Positions 34,592 through 47,325 are shown, numbered from the stretch's first letter. The stretch: 64,000 nt of DNA from Heliocybe sulcata (GCA_004369045.1 ML213505.1:186001-250000), one strand, 5' to 3'. Made by a program: numbers and translations. Notes: generated by a model not told the origin, from the sequence alone.

Positions 34592-34941
34592 ATTTTGGTG
34601 GCTTTGAGTCGGTGCATCTCTAGCGGTTGGGGGCATTGTTGTCGTTGTTCGGGGGAGCATGTACATCGTCGGCTGTATGTTCTAGGAATACTGTCTTGTC
34701 GTTAGCATATGCAAATCCTAAGATCCATTTCTTGCACTCCATAGACACCAATACGTGCACCTCCGGCAGCTTTCCAACTGAAAGAGAGTGCGTCTGCCAC
34801 TTTGATCCAAATCGAGCAGGATAGCGCGGACCCGAGACACCCCTGGCTCCTGCATCGTGTCGAATCTGCACGTCCTTCTGCAACACCCATCCCTACGCAG
34901 TAGTAGACTGCTAGTCCTCTGCGTGAATCGTACAACTCGAT
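34592..34941. other. Spacer of 350 bp
   Basis: It holds the WC-2 3' UTR and the ARPC1 promoter on the same strand. No gene was seen. Confidence 0.5.
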
Positions 34942-36377
34942 ATGTCTGCTCCTGAAGTTCATGCTCTTGGAACCACTCCCATCACCTCGCATGCGTTCAA
35001 TGGCGACCGTTCCCGTGCGTGGATCTTCTACTGAACGCCGTACAGTGTATTGACGATTCGTGCACAGAGGTTGCTGTCAGCTTGAACTCGAACGATGTTA
35101 CGATCTACTCGCGTCAGGGGAAGGAATGGAATGTTACTGATACCCTTTCTGAGGTGCGTCTCTAATGCTGTCGAGCATCGGACAGAGACTAACGCACGAG
35201 GCGGACGTCTGCAGCATGACAAGCTCATTACGTCCATCGACTGGGCGCCCAACTCCAACCGCATTGTGACTTCCTCCCAAGATCGTAATGCTTACGTCTG
35301 GCAGGAGACCCAGGACCCACAGACGGGGAAGATGGTGTGGAAGCCGACTCTAGTCTTGTTGCGTGTCAACAGGGCGGCGACGTTCGTGCGGTGGAGTCCG
35401 AACGAGGACAAGTTCGCTGTTGCTACCGGTGCTAGGTCCGTTCTGCCTTTTCTGACACAAGATGCTGGAAGATGACCGGAATTCAATATGCAGGGCTATT
35501 GCCATCTGTTCTTACGACGAGGAGAACAATTGGTGGGTCTCGCGGCACCTGAAGAAGCCCATCCGGTCGACGGTGCTCTCGATTGACTGGCACCCCAACA
35601 ATGTGCTGCTGGCCGCCGGAAGCGCTGACATGAAGGCGCGCGTCTTCTCCGCTTATATCAAGGACGTGGATTCGAGGCCTCCTCCCTCAGTCTGGGGTGA
35701 GAGGCTGCCTTTCAACACCGTCTGCGGCGAATACAGCAGTCCTTCTGGTGGCTGGGTTCATGCGGTCGGGTTCTCCCCGACTGGAGATGTCTTGGCCTTC
35801 GCCAGTGAGCATGGATTTCTCGTGCATAAATGCCTTATCTGAAGAATGAATCACAGGTCACGACAGCACCGTCTCCATTGTTTACCCTAGTGGACCGGTC
35901 ATCTACACGATCAAACTCAATTCCCTGCCCTACGTCACGTTGACTTGGACGGCCGAGGACTCCCTGGTCGCTGCCGGGCACGACTGCCAGCCCATAGTCT
36001 TCTCCGGGAGCGCGGGCGGTTGGCAGCTCGTCGGAACTCTGGATGACACTAGTACCAGCAAGTCGAATGGCGGGACTCGCGGCTTCGGTGTTGCCGGCTC
36101 GCAAGTGGGTCGACTGAATAGCGCCGCCTTCCATACGTTCCGTCAGGCGGACAGCCGCGGCAGCTCCTCCCCTACGTCTGCGGCTGGGTCGGGCGCCACC
36201 GACACGGAGTTGCTGACCGTGCACCAGAACACTATCACCAGTATTAGGCCGTTCTCGGGTAGCGCGGAGAAGGTCGACCAGGTCAGCACTACAGGTGTTG
36301 ACGGGAGGTTGGCGATTTGGGATGTGAATAATGTGGCGGAGCTCACTGGGAAGATGGGAGCTTTGAGACTGCATTAA
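34942..36377 (+). CDS. ARC40: Arp2/3 complex subunit 1 (ARPC1/Arc40)
   Basis: This WD40 protein starts [20 protein letters not shown]; exon 1 (34942-35014) joins across a 53-bp intron. Repeats follow: [94 protein letters not shown], and [20 protein letters not shown] Ser/Gly-rich insert (about 36040-36190) precedes the last blade, [12 protein letters not shown]. This layout is characteristic of p40/ARPC1, the subunit that helps Arp2/3 nucleate branched actin at the cell cortex and endocytic patches. The stop at 36377 converges on DAD3. Confidence 0.95.
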
Positions 36378-36480
36378 GAGAGATGTGAACAGGCTGAATG
36401 ATGTCGACGAACATTGAAGCAATAAATATATCTTACAGTATGCTCGTGGTGATTGTGGGATGGGATCGAAGTGCTGTTGC

Positions 36481-36952
36481 TTATGGTTGTGCCGTTGTGT
36501 CGCCCTCGGATGTAAAAGAATCCGATGCCTCATCGGCGGCTGGTTGCTCATTGATGACGCCCCATGCAGACACTTTGAACTATGCGTCGGACGTCAGTAC
36601 TATTGCGTTCCCAGGTCCAGGCTGAATGAGCTCACCAATGTCATCACCATGCCCATCTTTCTTTCCAGGACTCTCAGGCGCTCCAGGAGGTCTTGGTCGG
36701 GTCCCTCACTAAGCTGTCGCGTACGGACGATCAGCTGTCGGAGGTCATCAGTACAGCCAACGGTCTCAATCATCAATCGTGAAGCAGCACTGGACAGGAA
36801 TCATGGATGATAGCAGGGTGGATACTCACATCTCTGATATTCTGATTCAGCTTGGCGTATTCCCATAAGACGTCAGCTTCGAGCTGTGTGAGACCTGGAT
36901 GACCATCGTAGGGATTAAGCTCGTATATCTCAGCAGTTGCTGGGGATGCCAT
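36481..36952 (-). CDS. DAD3: DASH/Dam1 complex subunit Dad3
   Basis: Three exons (36952-36830, 36734-36636, 36579-36481) give 106 residues. The first exon is diagnostic: ELNPYDGHPGLTQLEADVLW then EYAKLNQNI. Exon 2 holds TRQLSEGPDQDLLERLRVLE and RKMGMVMTL, exon 3 FKVSAWGVINEQ and an acidic tail. The first intron (95 bp, 36735-36829) is longer than its neighbours. A nearer acceptor would bring a stop. The DASH ring couples kinetochores to microtubules in fungi. The exons are too short to stand out alone. It converges on ARPC1 with 103 bp between the stops. Confidence 0.92.
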
Positions 36953-39551
36953 GGCCTATCAATAGGCGGTAGCCAGCGCAGATGACGGTCAGGACGCAAT
37001 GCAGTCGGAGAGGGCGTGCCGTGACACGTACTTAGTGTGACAAGTCGCGTGCTGAACGAGCGTCACGTCACGCTTGCTCTTCTGTCTCGGACGCGCGTCT
37101 GCAAATTGAGCAGGCTTCGAACACGTTTTGATGGGAGTGGGATGCTTCTTGCAAGTTCGTCCCTCGTCTTATTGTCTTCTTATTTTAATCTTGCGCTGCT
37201 CTTTCCGTCAATTTGCAAAGAAAATGAGATGGGTTGGGTGAGATAATAGCGCAGCAGCGAGAGCGACGATCGTTCCATCCGTTCGCTCCATGGCTTGATG
37301 CCCGGAATGTGGGCCTAGTATAGGTTGGATCTTATTGGTTGGAGGATGGCGATTGTGATTTACTTACTCTCTGGGTAGAGCGATATTGCAGCGTACTTTG
37401 TCCAGGCGCCGGGCACTATCACTTGCATCTGTCGCGGGAGACCAGACGTCTGGATGAAAGGATCCAGGAATTCAATGCTGGTTCCCCTCACGAATCATCT
37501 TGCTTGGTCCGACATTGGTGCGGCGTAGACCAAACCCCGTATACAAAATCCGTAGAGTCATCCTATGTTCTTCAGCGGCACGGCCTTGCGCCTCAGTTTA
37601 TTCGACTGGGTCAGGCGCCGTTCCCAGATACAGTCGACTAGGCGCTGTGCTTCTCCTAGGCTCTATTTGGTGGCTGCTTTCCACTGGTCCAAGTCTCGGC
37701 AATTCCAAACATGCAATGGGACGCAAGTAACCGGGCATGGGACCGCTTCCATTCAATGTGTTCTCCCGACATTAAATAATTCCCCAACCATCATCCCCAA
37801 CTCAAGGAAGAGCAGCCCAAGTTTCGTGGGCCACTGCTTGGAACCCTGCGCCGTTGTCTCTTGCCGTTCAGCGAGAGCCCGCTGCTCGGTCTCGTGTTCC
37901 GGAGGTTTTCTCTAGGCAATGCTACCCCAATTATTTATTTTGGACTGCTTCCCCCGTCTTCCACTCGATATCTGTGGCCACAGAGTCTTTCAGTCAGGAG
38001 CCAGGGATAGTCATACTATATGTCTTCTGCAGTCAGGTTATAATGTTCACCTGGCACATACTGCTCGGTGAGCACGCAGTGTTCAATGCCGAACCCTAGG
38101 AAACAGAAATAGCATGACCTCCGCAGAGTTCTCTCAGACTGGCGGTCTTCCCCGGTGCCGAGCTACTTTAACTTCTCCGTCGACGTCAGTGATAACCATA
38201 TATCGCCGAGCAGCTAGTCAGGCAGAGCACGGTGGCCGTTAAGCATTCCACCCAGTTATAGCCATACGGTAACGTTATGCATCGTGAGACGGAGATTGAC
38301 TTTCTTCATTCCATCGGCGCGACCATCCACAGGGATAGACCGAAACCCAAACCTAGATTATGCTAACGCTGCTGTGGTGGGCCGAACGGATCACGGAGAC
38401 GTGCCAGTGTCAGATCATTCCTGGCATGGCACAGCTATAGCCAGCTTCCAAATTCCCGCCTGCAGCTTAGGCGCAAGGTAGACGCCGGTATGTCGCAGTG
38501 TGCATACTCCCGACGTCGATCTCGGTGACCTGTGACTATGGTGGAATGTATAGTTTGTGTAAGGCTCCAGATCGCACTCACGGGCTTGGTCTCTGTCCTA
38601 TTTCCATGCATTGGCATGTGATGTGCTGTATCCGGACAATTCTGATATCATATTACCTTAGGCTGCAAGCCTATGGCTTTCTCATGAAGACTTGCGCACC
38701 TCGACGGTTTTCTGGTAGAGACAACAAATTGCTGTAGAATGCAGGATCCATAGGCATCCATACTCTCACAGTATTGGCTGTTTTCATAATAAATCTTCCT
38801 TTCGTTATCGAGCACTGCTTCTCGGAGGCGAAATGGAATACCGACAACAATAATAAGAGCGCGTAAACCCGCCTGCTGTGATCGACGAGTTCATACTGCC
38901 TACAATCAGACATCAATACTAATACCTTGCGACGTTGACATTTCATAGATCTTCACAGGTTGATCCACGGTCGAGATCATTGATACGATATTTCTGAGGA
39001 TACCTGAGAGAGCCACAGGAGATGCCTGATACAGGCCGTGACGAGGTCACAGGCAGTGCTTCTCCGCCTGCGCATTCAGCGCTAAGTTACGTTAAGGCCT
39101 ACGCAGAACAATAACGACGGTGCTTACAGGCGGTCGCTCTCGGTGGCGACGTCAGGACGGATATAAGCGAAGGTCGGCAGAAATGGCCAGCATGAGGCTC
39201 GCGGGTCTGTCACGGGCGTCGAGACAATAAGAAGATCGAGTTAGGAGGGCGCGGGGCTGCCCTGCTTCGGGTGCGTTCCGAGAGACAATACCACGCCCGT
39301 GCACTGCTCCAAGATCCCCCAAAATGCGTCCAGTGCCGAGCCCAGTCCTATTAAATATTTATGCCACCAGTGCAGCACATCGCTCGCTAACCCGCTGGTT
39401 CAGACCCGCCGTCTCCGCACGTCCGTCGTAAGAGACACAGCTATACACCCGTCAGTCGTCTGATCGTTGATTCCAGGTCTCCCCAGCGCCGCCCTCCCAT
39501 TGGACCTGACCTACCAATTTGGGTGCTGCGAAAGTGCAAGCCAATCGAGCA
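36953..39551. other. Gene-poor stretch of 2.6 kb
   Basis: No gene could be supported. It holds the DAD3 promoter on its left and the BTB gene promoter on its right, with an AT-rich TATTAAATATTTAT patch near 39350. Short frames, for example 37339-37641 (+) and 38671-38946 (-), match nothing I recognise. The length is unusual for this dense locus, so decayed repeats or an unseen non-coding RNA are possible. Confidence 0.5.
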
Positions 39552-40717
39552 ATGTCTGGAAACAATAAAGGAGGCCAACCCGCGCCTGTCTTGTCCCATC
39601 GTAAAAGCCCGCTCCGGAAGCCTGCTCTCCGCCTCGGGATACCTCCACCACTGCCCGTCCAACCACCCGCTCAGCCAATGCTCCCTCCGTTCGTTCCTCG
39701 GCCTTTCCCGCCGCCCGCTCTGGAAGACGTTCCTCATGAATACATTATTGATCAACTCCACCGGTTGGCCCCTCGGTACTGGGGTAATATGGAAACAACT
39801 GACTGTACACTGAGTGAGTCTGCATCACGCTGCAGATGGTATTTTAGGAGATTAAACGACATGGTAGTCATCCCGGTCTTCGACCCACCCAAGCTCGACT
39901 CGACTGCTCTCCAATCGTCAGGCCACAGCGGCTACGTCTACTCGAACCCGAATGGTCATGATCCATTAGGGAGACGTGCGACTGAGCCTAATCTAAACGT
40001 CGCCCCTCGAATTGTCATGAAGGTACGTTGCAAGCGCCACTTTGTTCTCAAACCCGATGTTCAACCAGACCACCCCAGTTACACATGGATTACTTGTCGG
40101 CGCACTCGACGTTCCTCCGCGCTCTATTCAGCGGCGCCAACCCTCTCGACCTCATCAACACGACTCTGATGCCTTGCTCTTCACACCCTTCCGCGTCTCA
40201 TCCCCGACAATCCTGCTCCTCACCATCACCACCGCCCAGTCCTTCGCCCATCACTCCCATGTCTCCCCTCCAACAACCCTTCTGCCCACGACGCCGCCGC
40301 TCACCCTCCTCGTCCCACCAGCTCCCCTCCCTCCTCCCCTCCTCCCCTCACCACCCGATCGTCTACCTGCCCATCCCCGACCCATCCTCGATCCGCCTCC
40401 TCATGCACTTCATGTACTTCGGCAGAACCGACTACATCGAGGCCTGCCTCGCCCGCGGCGACGTCAGCTGGGACGGCCTCGCCAAGAACGTAGAGTACCT
40501 CGGTATACGCGGTATACGTGGCTGGCTGGCCGCATGGCTAGCCAGGCTCGAGTCCGACGACGAAACGGACACGGACGCCAACCAGATGGATCTGGACGGC
40601 GACACGGAAGTGGAAGACTACATGTCGGATACCCAAGCGGAATCCCCGAGAGGCCGCGATCCCTCCCCTCGCAGTCTGTCGCGGTCAGGATTGAAAATAA
40701 AGAAACTACCTACTTGA
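39552..40717 (+). CDS. BTB/POZ-domain protein
   Basis: Three exons (39552-39813, 39868-40022, 40079-40717) give 351 residues. The 54-bp first intron is in frame; removing it gives DCTLIIPVFDPP, the expected start of a fungal BTB fold. The second intron joins RIVMK to LHMDYLSAHSTFLRALFSGA, the core BTB motif. A long Ser/Pro/His-rich low-complexity insert (about 40190-40350) interrupts the fold before IVYLPIPDPSSIRLLMHFMY. The C-terminus is acidic (LESDDETDTDANQMDLDGD) and then Ser/Arg-rich. Such proteins are common in Agaricomycetes; their partners, often Cul3 or other BTB proteins, are mostly unknown. No function is assigned. Confidence 0.88.
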
Positions 40718-42306
40718 GTAGTATGCTGCTCCCGTTGCTCTAGTCTCGACATTTCATGATCCGTGCATCATGGGCCATCCGAGCTGTATCATTATCCCCG
40801 GACGTTCGACATACGAGTCCATCGCACACGTTCTTTCGCATAACTTATTGGTAATCTCTATTATTATCTTAGCCCTCTCTTTTCTCCGTTACGACCCATA
40901 CGGAACTCGTGTATATCCACCGTCCCCCTCCTCTCCTTCGTTCCGATGGGGGGATACTACATTCATACGGACTACACTCGCATACGCTCCTTATATCACA
41001 TAGATTCACGATCTTTACTCACTATATCCCGTCCATTATTTTGTATTTACTCACTGTCAAATTGTCGTATGTAGCTTGGAGTCTCAGACAGGTGTATTAC
41101 GTGCAACTTCCTAACCATCATCTCCCAGCTCGGGCAACAAGGCTGGATTGCGTCGACCAGTCACTGCGTACCACTTCACCGAAACTGAACCAACAAGTCA
41201 TAGATAACGCGGCTATCGATGGCCAAGACCGGCCTCCTCTGCTCGGAATATCTGAGCGGAGGGCGGTCCGACAAAGTGAAACATGGGACATCACACGCCC
41301 CCCCCCCCTCTCCTAGGAAGCTCGGAGAGTTCGAGCTCGAATGTGCTGAGGCGGTATCGCACAGTAACCCAGGCCCATGCATCACCCATGTAACGCATGC
41401 GTCCCCAGGTTGTCTGGCGAGTCCCTTCGTCGGTGGGATCCATCCACTCGAGTCCACTGGGTGAGTAATCGGAAGCCCGTTCGATTCCTTCCCTCTTATC
41501 GTGTCTCTTCGATCTCACCGTCTGCGGTCCAGATACGCTGCATCATTTCCATTTGCTGGCAGAATGCAAGAAGCCCTGCACTTCCGAATGGACCGCAGTG
41601 CGTTGATTGGCGATGCGCACGTATCCAGCCGAGTACGCAACTTCGGACCGTCGCAGTAAGCGGAAAGACGCCCGTCCAATTTGCGGACGACACGCAGGCA
41701 AGTACGGGTATACGAAGGGGAACTGGGTCAAGCCTGCTCCTGCCTTGCTGTCCATTTTCATCTCAAAGTGACCCTCCGTTCACGGTGCCTCGGTACTCTG
41801 AATCGCCTCCTCGGATGAGCTATCGGTCTTGGGATTAATGACGGTGGCGCCAGGCCAACCTCGATGGGCATGGTCGCATTCTGGTGAATGCTCTGCTGAT
41901 CGCTGCGATTCAATTCCGACACCACTCCTGAATTGGTCGGCGCTTACGCAACGCCTAGCGCATCGCAGAATCACAAAGCAATTCCATTGTTCGTTAACTG
42001 AAAGGCGTTTGCCGCTCATCCGAGCTGGAGAACGCCATGTGCCTTGGTGCCCCACGATTCGGAGTGTCGACACAAACGGGTGGCGGCCCTGTCCCCCAAA
42101 GGCTGTTCTCCGCGACTGCACTAGTCGATCATGCGTAAAGTACATGTCACAAATCTGGCACAACACCAGACTCCCTTCGCAGTGCCAACAGTAGTGCTGA
42201 ACGGCGCAATCTTCGGCATCGGACAGATAACTGGGTTGCGCTGCCCAGAGATGAATAGCTGCAGTAAAACCGATACAGGACCTTCAACGTGGTGCGAAAG
42301 TGATGA
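40718..42306. other. Gene-poor stretch of 1.6 kb
   Basis: Between the convergent BTB and TilS-type genes. Overlapping open frames on both strands (about 41176-42166) code for nothing I recognise, and no consistent exon chain could be built. A C9 run lies near 41300. It may be a decayed gene or repeat. Confidence 0.45.
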
Positions 42307-44195
42307 TTATAGCGCATCCAGTACGCGGGCCTCCTGGATGGAAACGACATTAGCTGGGTCCACCACCTCGGCAGATGACTTCTGTCCATGCTTGTCTAAT
42401 GAACTCCAGCTTGTCCTAGCCAGCACGGTCGAACCACCGGACCATCGCCAGACAAGACAGGGTAAATACCAGCGCGTCTCCGGTTCCACTAGAAGCTCCC
42501 CGTCCTGAGTACCTCTGACAGCCTGTATCCGGTTTATGACCCCAGCAAGATTACCGATGCTGATGCGCAACAGGAAGCGGCAGTCCCAAAGAAGTTCTCG
42601 ATCTGCTTGAGAAGCGATTGCGGCACTATCTTCGCTGACCAAGTGCGAAACGTCTAAGCATAGAGGGTCCCTTTGGGTGGAAGCGCCTATGCGCTTGGAG
42701 AATGGAGGCTGTCGAGACGCTATCCAAGCTGTGTGAAGATCTTTGTCAAGACCCAGCGCTGTTGGTCCGCCTTTGGATACTAACAACTTGAACCGTCCGT
42801 CCTTCCTGAGAGATACGGGAGTCCAGAGCACGCCACCTCCCGCAGCAAAGGGTTTAACTTCATTGCTGGTGATGAGTGACGAGAGCTTCCCAACAATCCG
42901 GTCCAAACTTTCAGTTCGTCTGTGGGCTTCGGCCTCGACAGAACCCCAGGGATGGAACGAGACATGACGCAAGATGCGAAGTACCATAGCACGTTGGACG
43001 GCCTCGTCTGTATTTGAGTGCAGCAATGAAGTTGTGAAAAGAACGGTTGACGGCGGGGACGCATGTCTGCAGCGCTTCAAGCTTCGGGTGACTATAGAGA
43101 TATGCTTAGTGTCCTCGGCGTCAGAAGGCTGGGGATGGGGAAATACCAATGTCGTCAACTTGCTCTCTCCGGATAGAGAGTCTCTGCACTGCTTGATATA
43201 AGCGAGCGCTTCCCAGACTTATGCCAATTGAGAACCGTGCTGGTGGCTGAGAGCCCAATTCGGCAGATCCTTCTGTGGGAGGGCAAGAACCAGTGGGCCG
43301 TGTACGCTCATTGGATCGCTCCGTGGCTTCCGCTTCTTTGGGACGTACAGGGAAGTCACCTTGTTCGGACGTTTGGGACAAACGATGCCGTATCGCATTC
43401 CGAATAGTCGTTTCGGGTTGAAAGTTGGTCTGGTCGGTGACATAATCCAGATCATTCTCTTCGCATGTTGCAAGAATCCTGCTCTGTATTCAAGTACTAT
43501 TAGCGTTTCGTCAAAATGACAGTGCTGACTCCTTGCCTTCGGAACAGTCAGTAAAGGGCGCACGATCCATCTGCGCATTCCTTTGATGCCTGCCCAACCC
43601 AGTGAGCCTTCCCTATCGCCAAAGCCCATGCCCCATCGGCGGCAAGGTCTCATACCAGCAGCACCAAACTCCGTGGTGCCCTTTGCCATACGTAGTAGTG
43701 CCGTTTCGATCTGGTCATCTGCGTGATGACCAAATGCGATTGTTTTGCATTCAACCTCGGTCATAGCATCAAACAGCAAATGATAACGAGCATCTCGAGC
43801 GGTTTTCTCAAAAGACCGGATGGGTTTGGATGGAAAGGGAGGTTGCGACCAGGAAATCTTTCTTGTCACATGCTCGACGCCCAGAGACGCAGACGTTCTG
43901 CTGCAATGGTCTGCCATAGCCGACGAACTTTCTTGAAGGCCATGATCAATCGTGAGCGACACCACAGACGTAGGAAGTCCTGTTCCCGCCTTATCTTCTA
44001 CGAGACGCTTCAGAAGGAACAACAGGCATGTCGAATCAGGACCGCCTGAATTAGCGACAGCTATTTGCGTACGCGTTCAGCACTAGCGCTACAGACTGGC
44101 GGAACTGAAATACCAAGCTTCTCTGACCAGCCTTGTGGAGGAGCACATTTTGCGAAAAGCAGGCGAAATTCAAACTTGGATATGGGTTGTGGCAT
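42307..44195 (-). CDS. tRNA(Ile)-lysidine synthase, TilS/MesJ type
   Basis: Four exons (44195-44114, 44060-43537, 43483-43147, 43091-42307) give 575 residues. The N-terminal PP-loop ATP pyrophosphatase motif is SGGPDSTCLLFLLKR, followed by SLTIDHGLQESS, KTARDARYHLLFDAM, AFGHHADDQIETALLRMAKG and RPLLTVPK then SRILATCEENDLDYVTD. These are the TilS landmarks. The second intron (43484-43536) is GC-AG (AAG|GCAAGG); a GT-based alternative does not keep the frame. The C-terminal half is poorly conserved. The enzyme puts lysine on C34 of tRNA-Ile(CAU) so it reads AUA, a bacterial-type reaction, so a mitochondrial role is likely. No strong leader is visible (start MPQPISKFEFRLLFAK). Fungal TilS-like genes are known but poorly studied. 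Confidence 0.88.
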
Positions 44196-44635
44196 AAGAA
44201 GCACCGCTCGCGTCAGAAGTCACTCATGGTCACGAGCAAGGAGGCATGACTCTCAAGGGGATATTACGACCGCCTATCAGAACAACGCAGAGCAAATAAA
44301 ATAGCCTCCGAAGATAAATAGATGATGATTGGGCATGCATACAACAGCAGCAGAGCAACTATACAAGATAGCGAACGAAAGCGATAGTCCACGTCCGTTC
44401 ACTGTCCCGTGTCCATGATTAGTGCGGAGAGGGGGATATTCAAGACAAGATAGTCAGGCAAGTTATACAGTTATCCGAGACTAGGACACAGAAGGGTTTG
44501 CATAATGTTAGTGGTCGTACTGTAGAAATGAAGCAAGTCAGGCCACAAAGAAGAAGATCTATATATCCAGCCACACGTTCGACATTAGTCATACCATTCC
44601 TGTTTTCACCAAGCATTGTCTTCGCGTTCGTGCAA
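44196..44635. other. Spacer of 440 bp
   Basis: It holds the TilS-type upstream region and the 3' UTR of the YTH gene, both on the minus strand. No gene was seen. Confidence 0.5.
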
Positions 44636-47325
44636 TTACTGGAAGCCAGCCATGCTGCCCATGTTCGGCATGTTCATGAATTGTTGCGCGTTCATCGGCA
44701 CCGGGCTCGGGTGACGCATCACGCTCTGCATTGCCGCGGGATTGGCGAACTGCGGGTTCATCTGCATCTGCAGCAACGGGTTCATGTTCATCCCAGGCAT
44801 CTGCATGGAGTGCGTAGCGTAGGCCAACGCATTGGGGTTGGACATGGCGAACGGATGCTGCTGGGGGCTGGTAGGAGAGACTTGACCCGACCCCTGCAAC
44901 GACATCGGCTGCTGATTAGGCGATGCAGCCTGTTGCTGCATGTGTGCCTGAATCTTTTGCATGGCCTGCAACTGTCGGGCTGTCAGCTCCGATCCAACAC
45001 GATGGTAACATTGCAGTGGACATACCTCGTAAAATGCGAAATCTTGCAGTAAAGACGTCCGTGCGGGATGAGTGTGGAAGATCTTGAGCATCTCCATCCC
45101 AGCCTCTGGGGGGAGCTCTTGCGTATCCCTGGAGTTTGTCACAGGCTTCCTCTCCTGAGTGTTGCTACAGAAACTATGTCACTTGCGGTGGAATAGACGC
45201 ATGATACGACGCTTACCTGAGCCGGATGTGACGCAGATTGGCGTTGGGGATGTCCCGCACGAAGATCCACCTGACTTTAAACACGCCCTTCCACTTGTCG
45301 GACGCCCAGACAGTGCTGCTTCGTGTATAGTCGACTGGGGTCAGCATCTCCGCCATACCGCAAAAATGCCCACTAGAATGGATGATGGTGAGACGCTACG
45401 ATCGCGCATTAGCAGGCAGAAGCGGCGAACCTAGCATTGACACTGAAGAACAAGTAGATCGGACCTCTGCCCGCCGTCTCCTTGAAAGCCTTATCCAACC
45501 TCTTGTTTCCAGGATCGGTAGAGCTCCAGATCTCGTACTTCAGGGACTTGTGAACATCATCTTCAGTGTACGACTTGATGACAAAGAACCGTGCCTGCAC
45601 ACACAATGTTAGCTAACCAAGAGAACGCCGTGGGACCAGATGACTGACGAAAGCAGGCTTGCTGTCAAAGTCGACCGGATTGTAACCCTTGGTAGCGATC
45701 AAAGTCGGGACGTCAATCGGCGAAGTAATGAACCCGGGTGCCGCCCCGTTGTTCATATTCATTTGACCTTGCATCCCGGACTGCACAAACCCGCCATAGT
45801 TGGTATTGACTCCCAGCCTCGGCGCCTGCCCATTGTTTCCCGTGTTTTGATTTTGCAGGTAATGATTCGGAATAGGCGGAACGGCGGGGACATCCTTGCC
45901 GCCTTGCGAATTGTAGATTTGATGGAGGTTGGGGTTCGATATGCGGCCACCAAGCAGGCGCTCCTTCTGGTCCCAGGTAGTCGTCCCGGTAGCGGTGATA
46001 GGCACTTGGTCACGGGGGCCTTGATCACGGTCGCTCCTCTCATTCACAGCGCGTTGTTGCTGTCCGACGGCCTGCCCAACAGGATTCACATAGGCGGATG
46101 CGCTGACGGGTCCCTGCGCCGGCGTCTTCCGTCCCTCAAGATCCGTAACAAGGTTCAATTTCACCCCACGTCCATTATTATCGTTCCGCAGGTTGTTGCC
46201 GCGCATTGATCCGAGTGCCTGAGCCGGAGGCGGGTGCGCCGGGTTGAATCGAGGAGGGTGAGCAGATTGTCCGGCGGGGTAGTTGGTGGGATAGGCCTGG
46301 TTGCCATTGCCAGCGACGTCCAGATTCGAGAGGGCGCGCGACACATCATCGATAGAGGTGTTCGGCGCGGCGTTCCCAGTGGGCGTGCGCCATTCTGTGC
46401 CTGGTGTACTCCAGGGTGAGCGAGAGCCCAAAGGACTCGTGGGATACTGACCAGAACCCTGCTGAGCCTGGCGAGCAAAGTACGACTCGTCTTCGTAAGC
46501 ATGTTGGTTGTGATCGTCGTCGTACCCTTCATCAGCATTCGTGGGGCTTGGACTTTGAGGATAGCCGGAGCCGTGGTGGTTCTTCAGCTGCGTGCCAGCG
46601 TGGAGAGTACCAGCTCTCCTCAGGCCGGAGGACGTGTGCTTGACACCAGCGGACGCAGCACCGAGGGTGAGACTCTGGTGCCTTCGGACACCAGCAGCTG
46701 CCGGCGGGGGCGACGGGATTTGGTGAGGAGCGAAGTGAGGAGAAAGGGGTGAACCGGAACCATCCATCAGTTGCTGGTGACCGTGCTCAGCGTCAGATGA
46801 TAGCTAGTAAGGGGAAGGATATGTGCGTCAGTGCGTATTATGCAGCGGATGAGAGAACAGGCACACCTCATCCTCATGCCTCAGGCCTCTCATGTCGCGT
46901 TCCCAGTCTTCCTCGTCGCCGTCGTGACCAGCAATTGCAGTGAGACTGTTGATACCTCTAGGGGTAAGACTGCCGGGCTGTCTCACAGCTACGATGGGTT
47001 GGATTGATGAGAATGGTGACCTGGCATGTCGATGATGGAATGGAAGATTAATATGAGACACACCTCTGTTATTGTAGCGGATGGGCAAGGAAGCCTGCCT
47101 ATGCAGGTTACTCTTTTCTCCTACGGCGCCTAGTCCACCGATCCAGTCATGATCTACAAACTCATCTTCATCATCAAGCGGGGGATCCTGCGCCTCCTCT
47201 GAAATCGGTACACGGCTACTTGGTCTCGCAGGCCGAGATGATCCAGCACCAATGGTATGGTGCCGTCGGACGCCCGTGGAAGACAGAGAAGACGGTAGCT
47301 GAGGCGGCGTAATTGGATGAGACAT
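44636..47325 (-). CDS. YTH-domain protein, probable m6A reader
   Basis: A long disordered N-terminus (start [16 protein letters not shown]) rich in Gln, Asn, Pro and Gly is followed by a YTH domain (about 45640-45050): [72 protein letters not shown] and a C-terminal SRDTQELP...GMEMLKIFH. Trp in EIWSST and in VWASDKW match the aromatic-cage residues that hold N6-methyladenosine, and the layout is of the YTHDF type. After a further intron comes a Gln/Met/Asn-rich tail ending NMGSMAGFQ. Such readers control mRNA decay or translation. At least five introns are present. A 43-nt intron-like stretch at 47021-47063 would break the frame, so I left it in. Confidence 0.93.

Noticed and set aside
38671-38946. 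91-codon minus-strand frame
   Set aside because: No domain, splice partner or family resemblance; not supported as a gene.
41176-42166. Open frames on both strands
   Set aside because: No motif or consistent exon chain; reported only as an unexplained stretch.
47021-47063. 43-nt GT...AG intron-like stretch in the YTH gene
   Set aside because: Removing it shifts the frame, while reading through stays open and joins sensible sequence.
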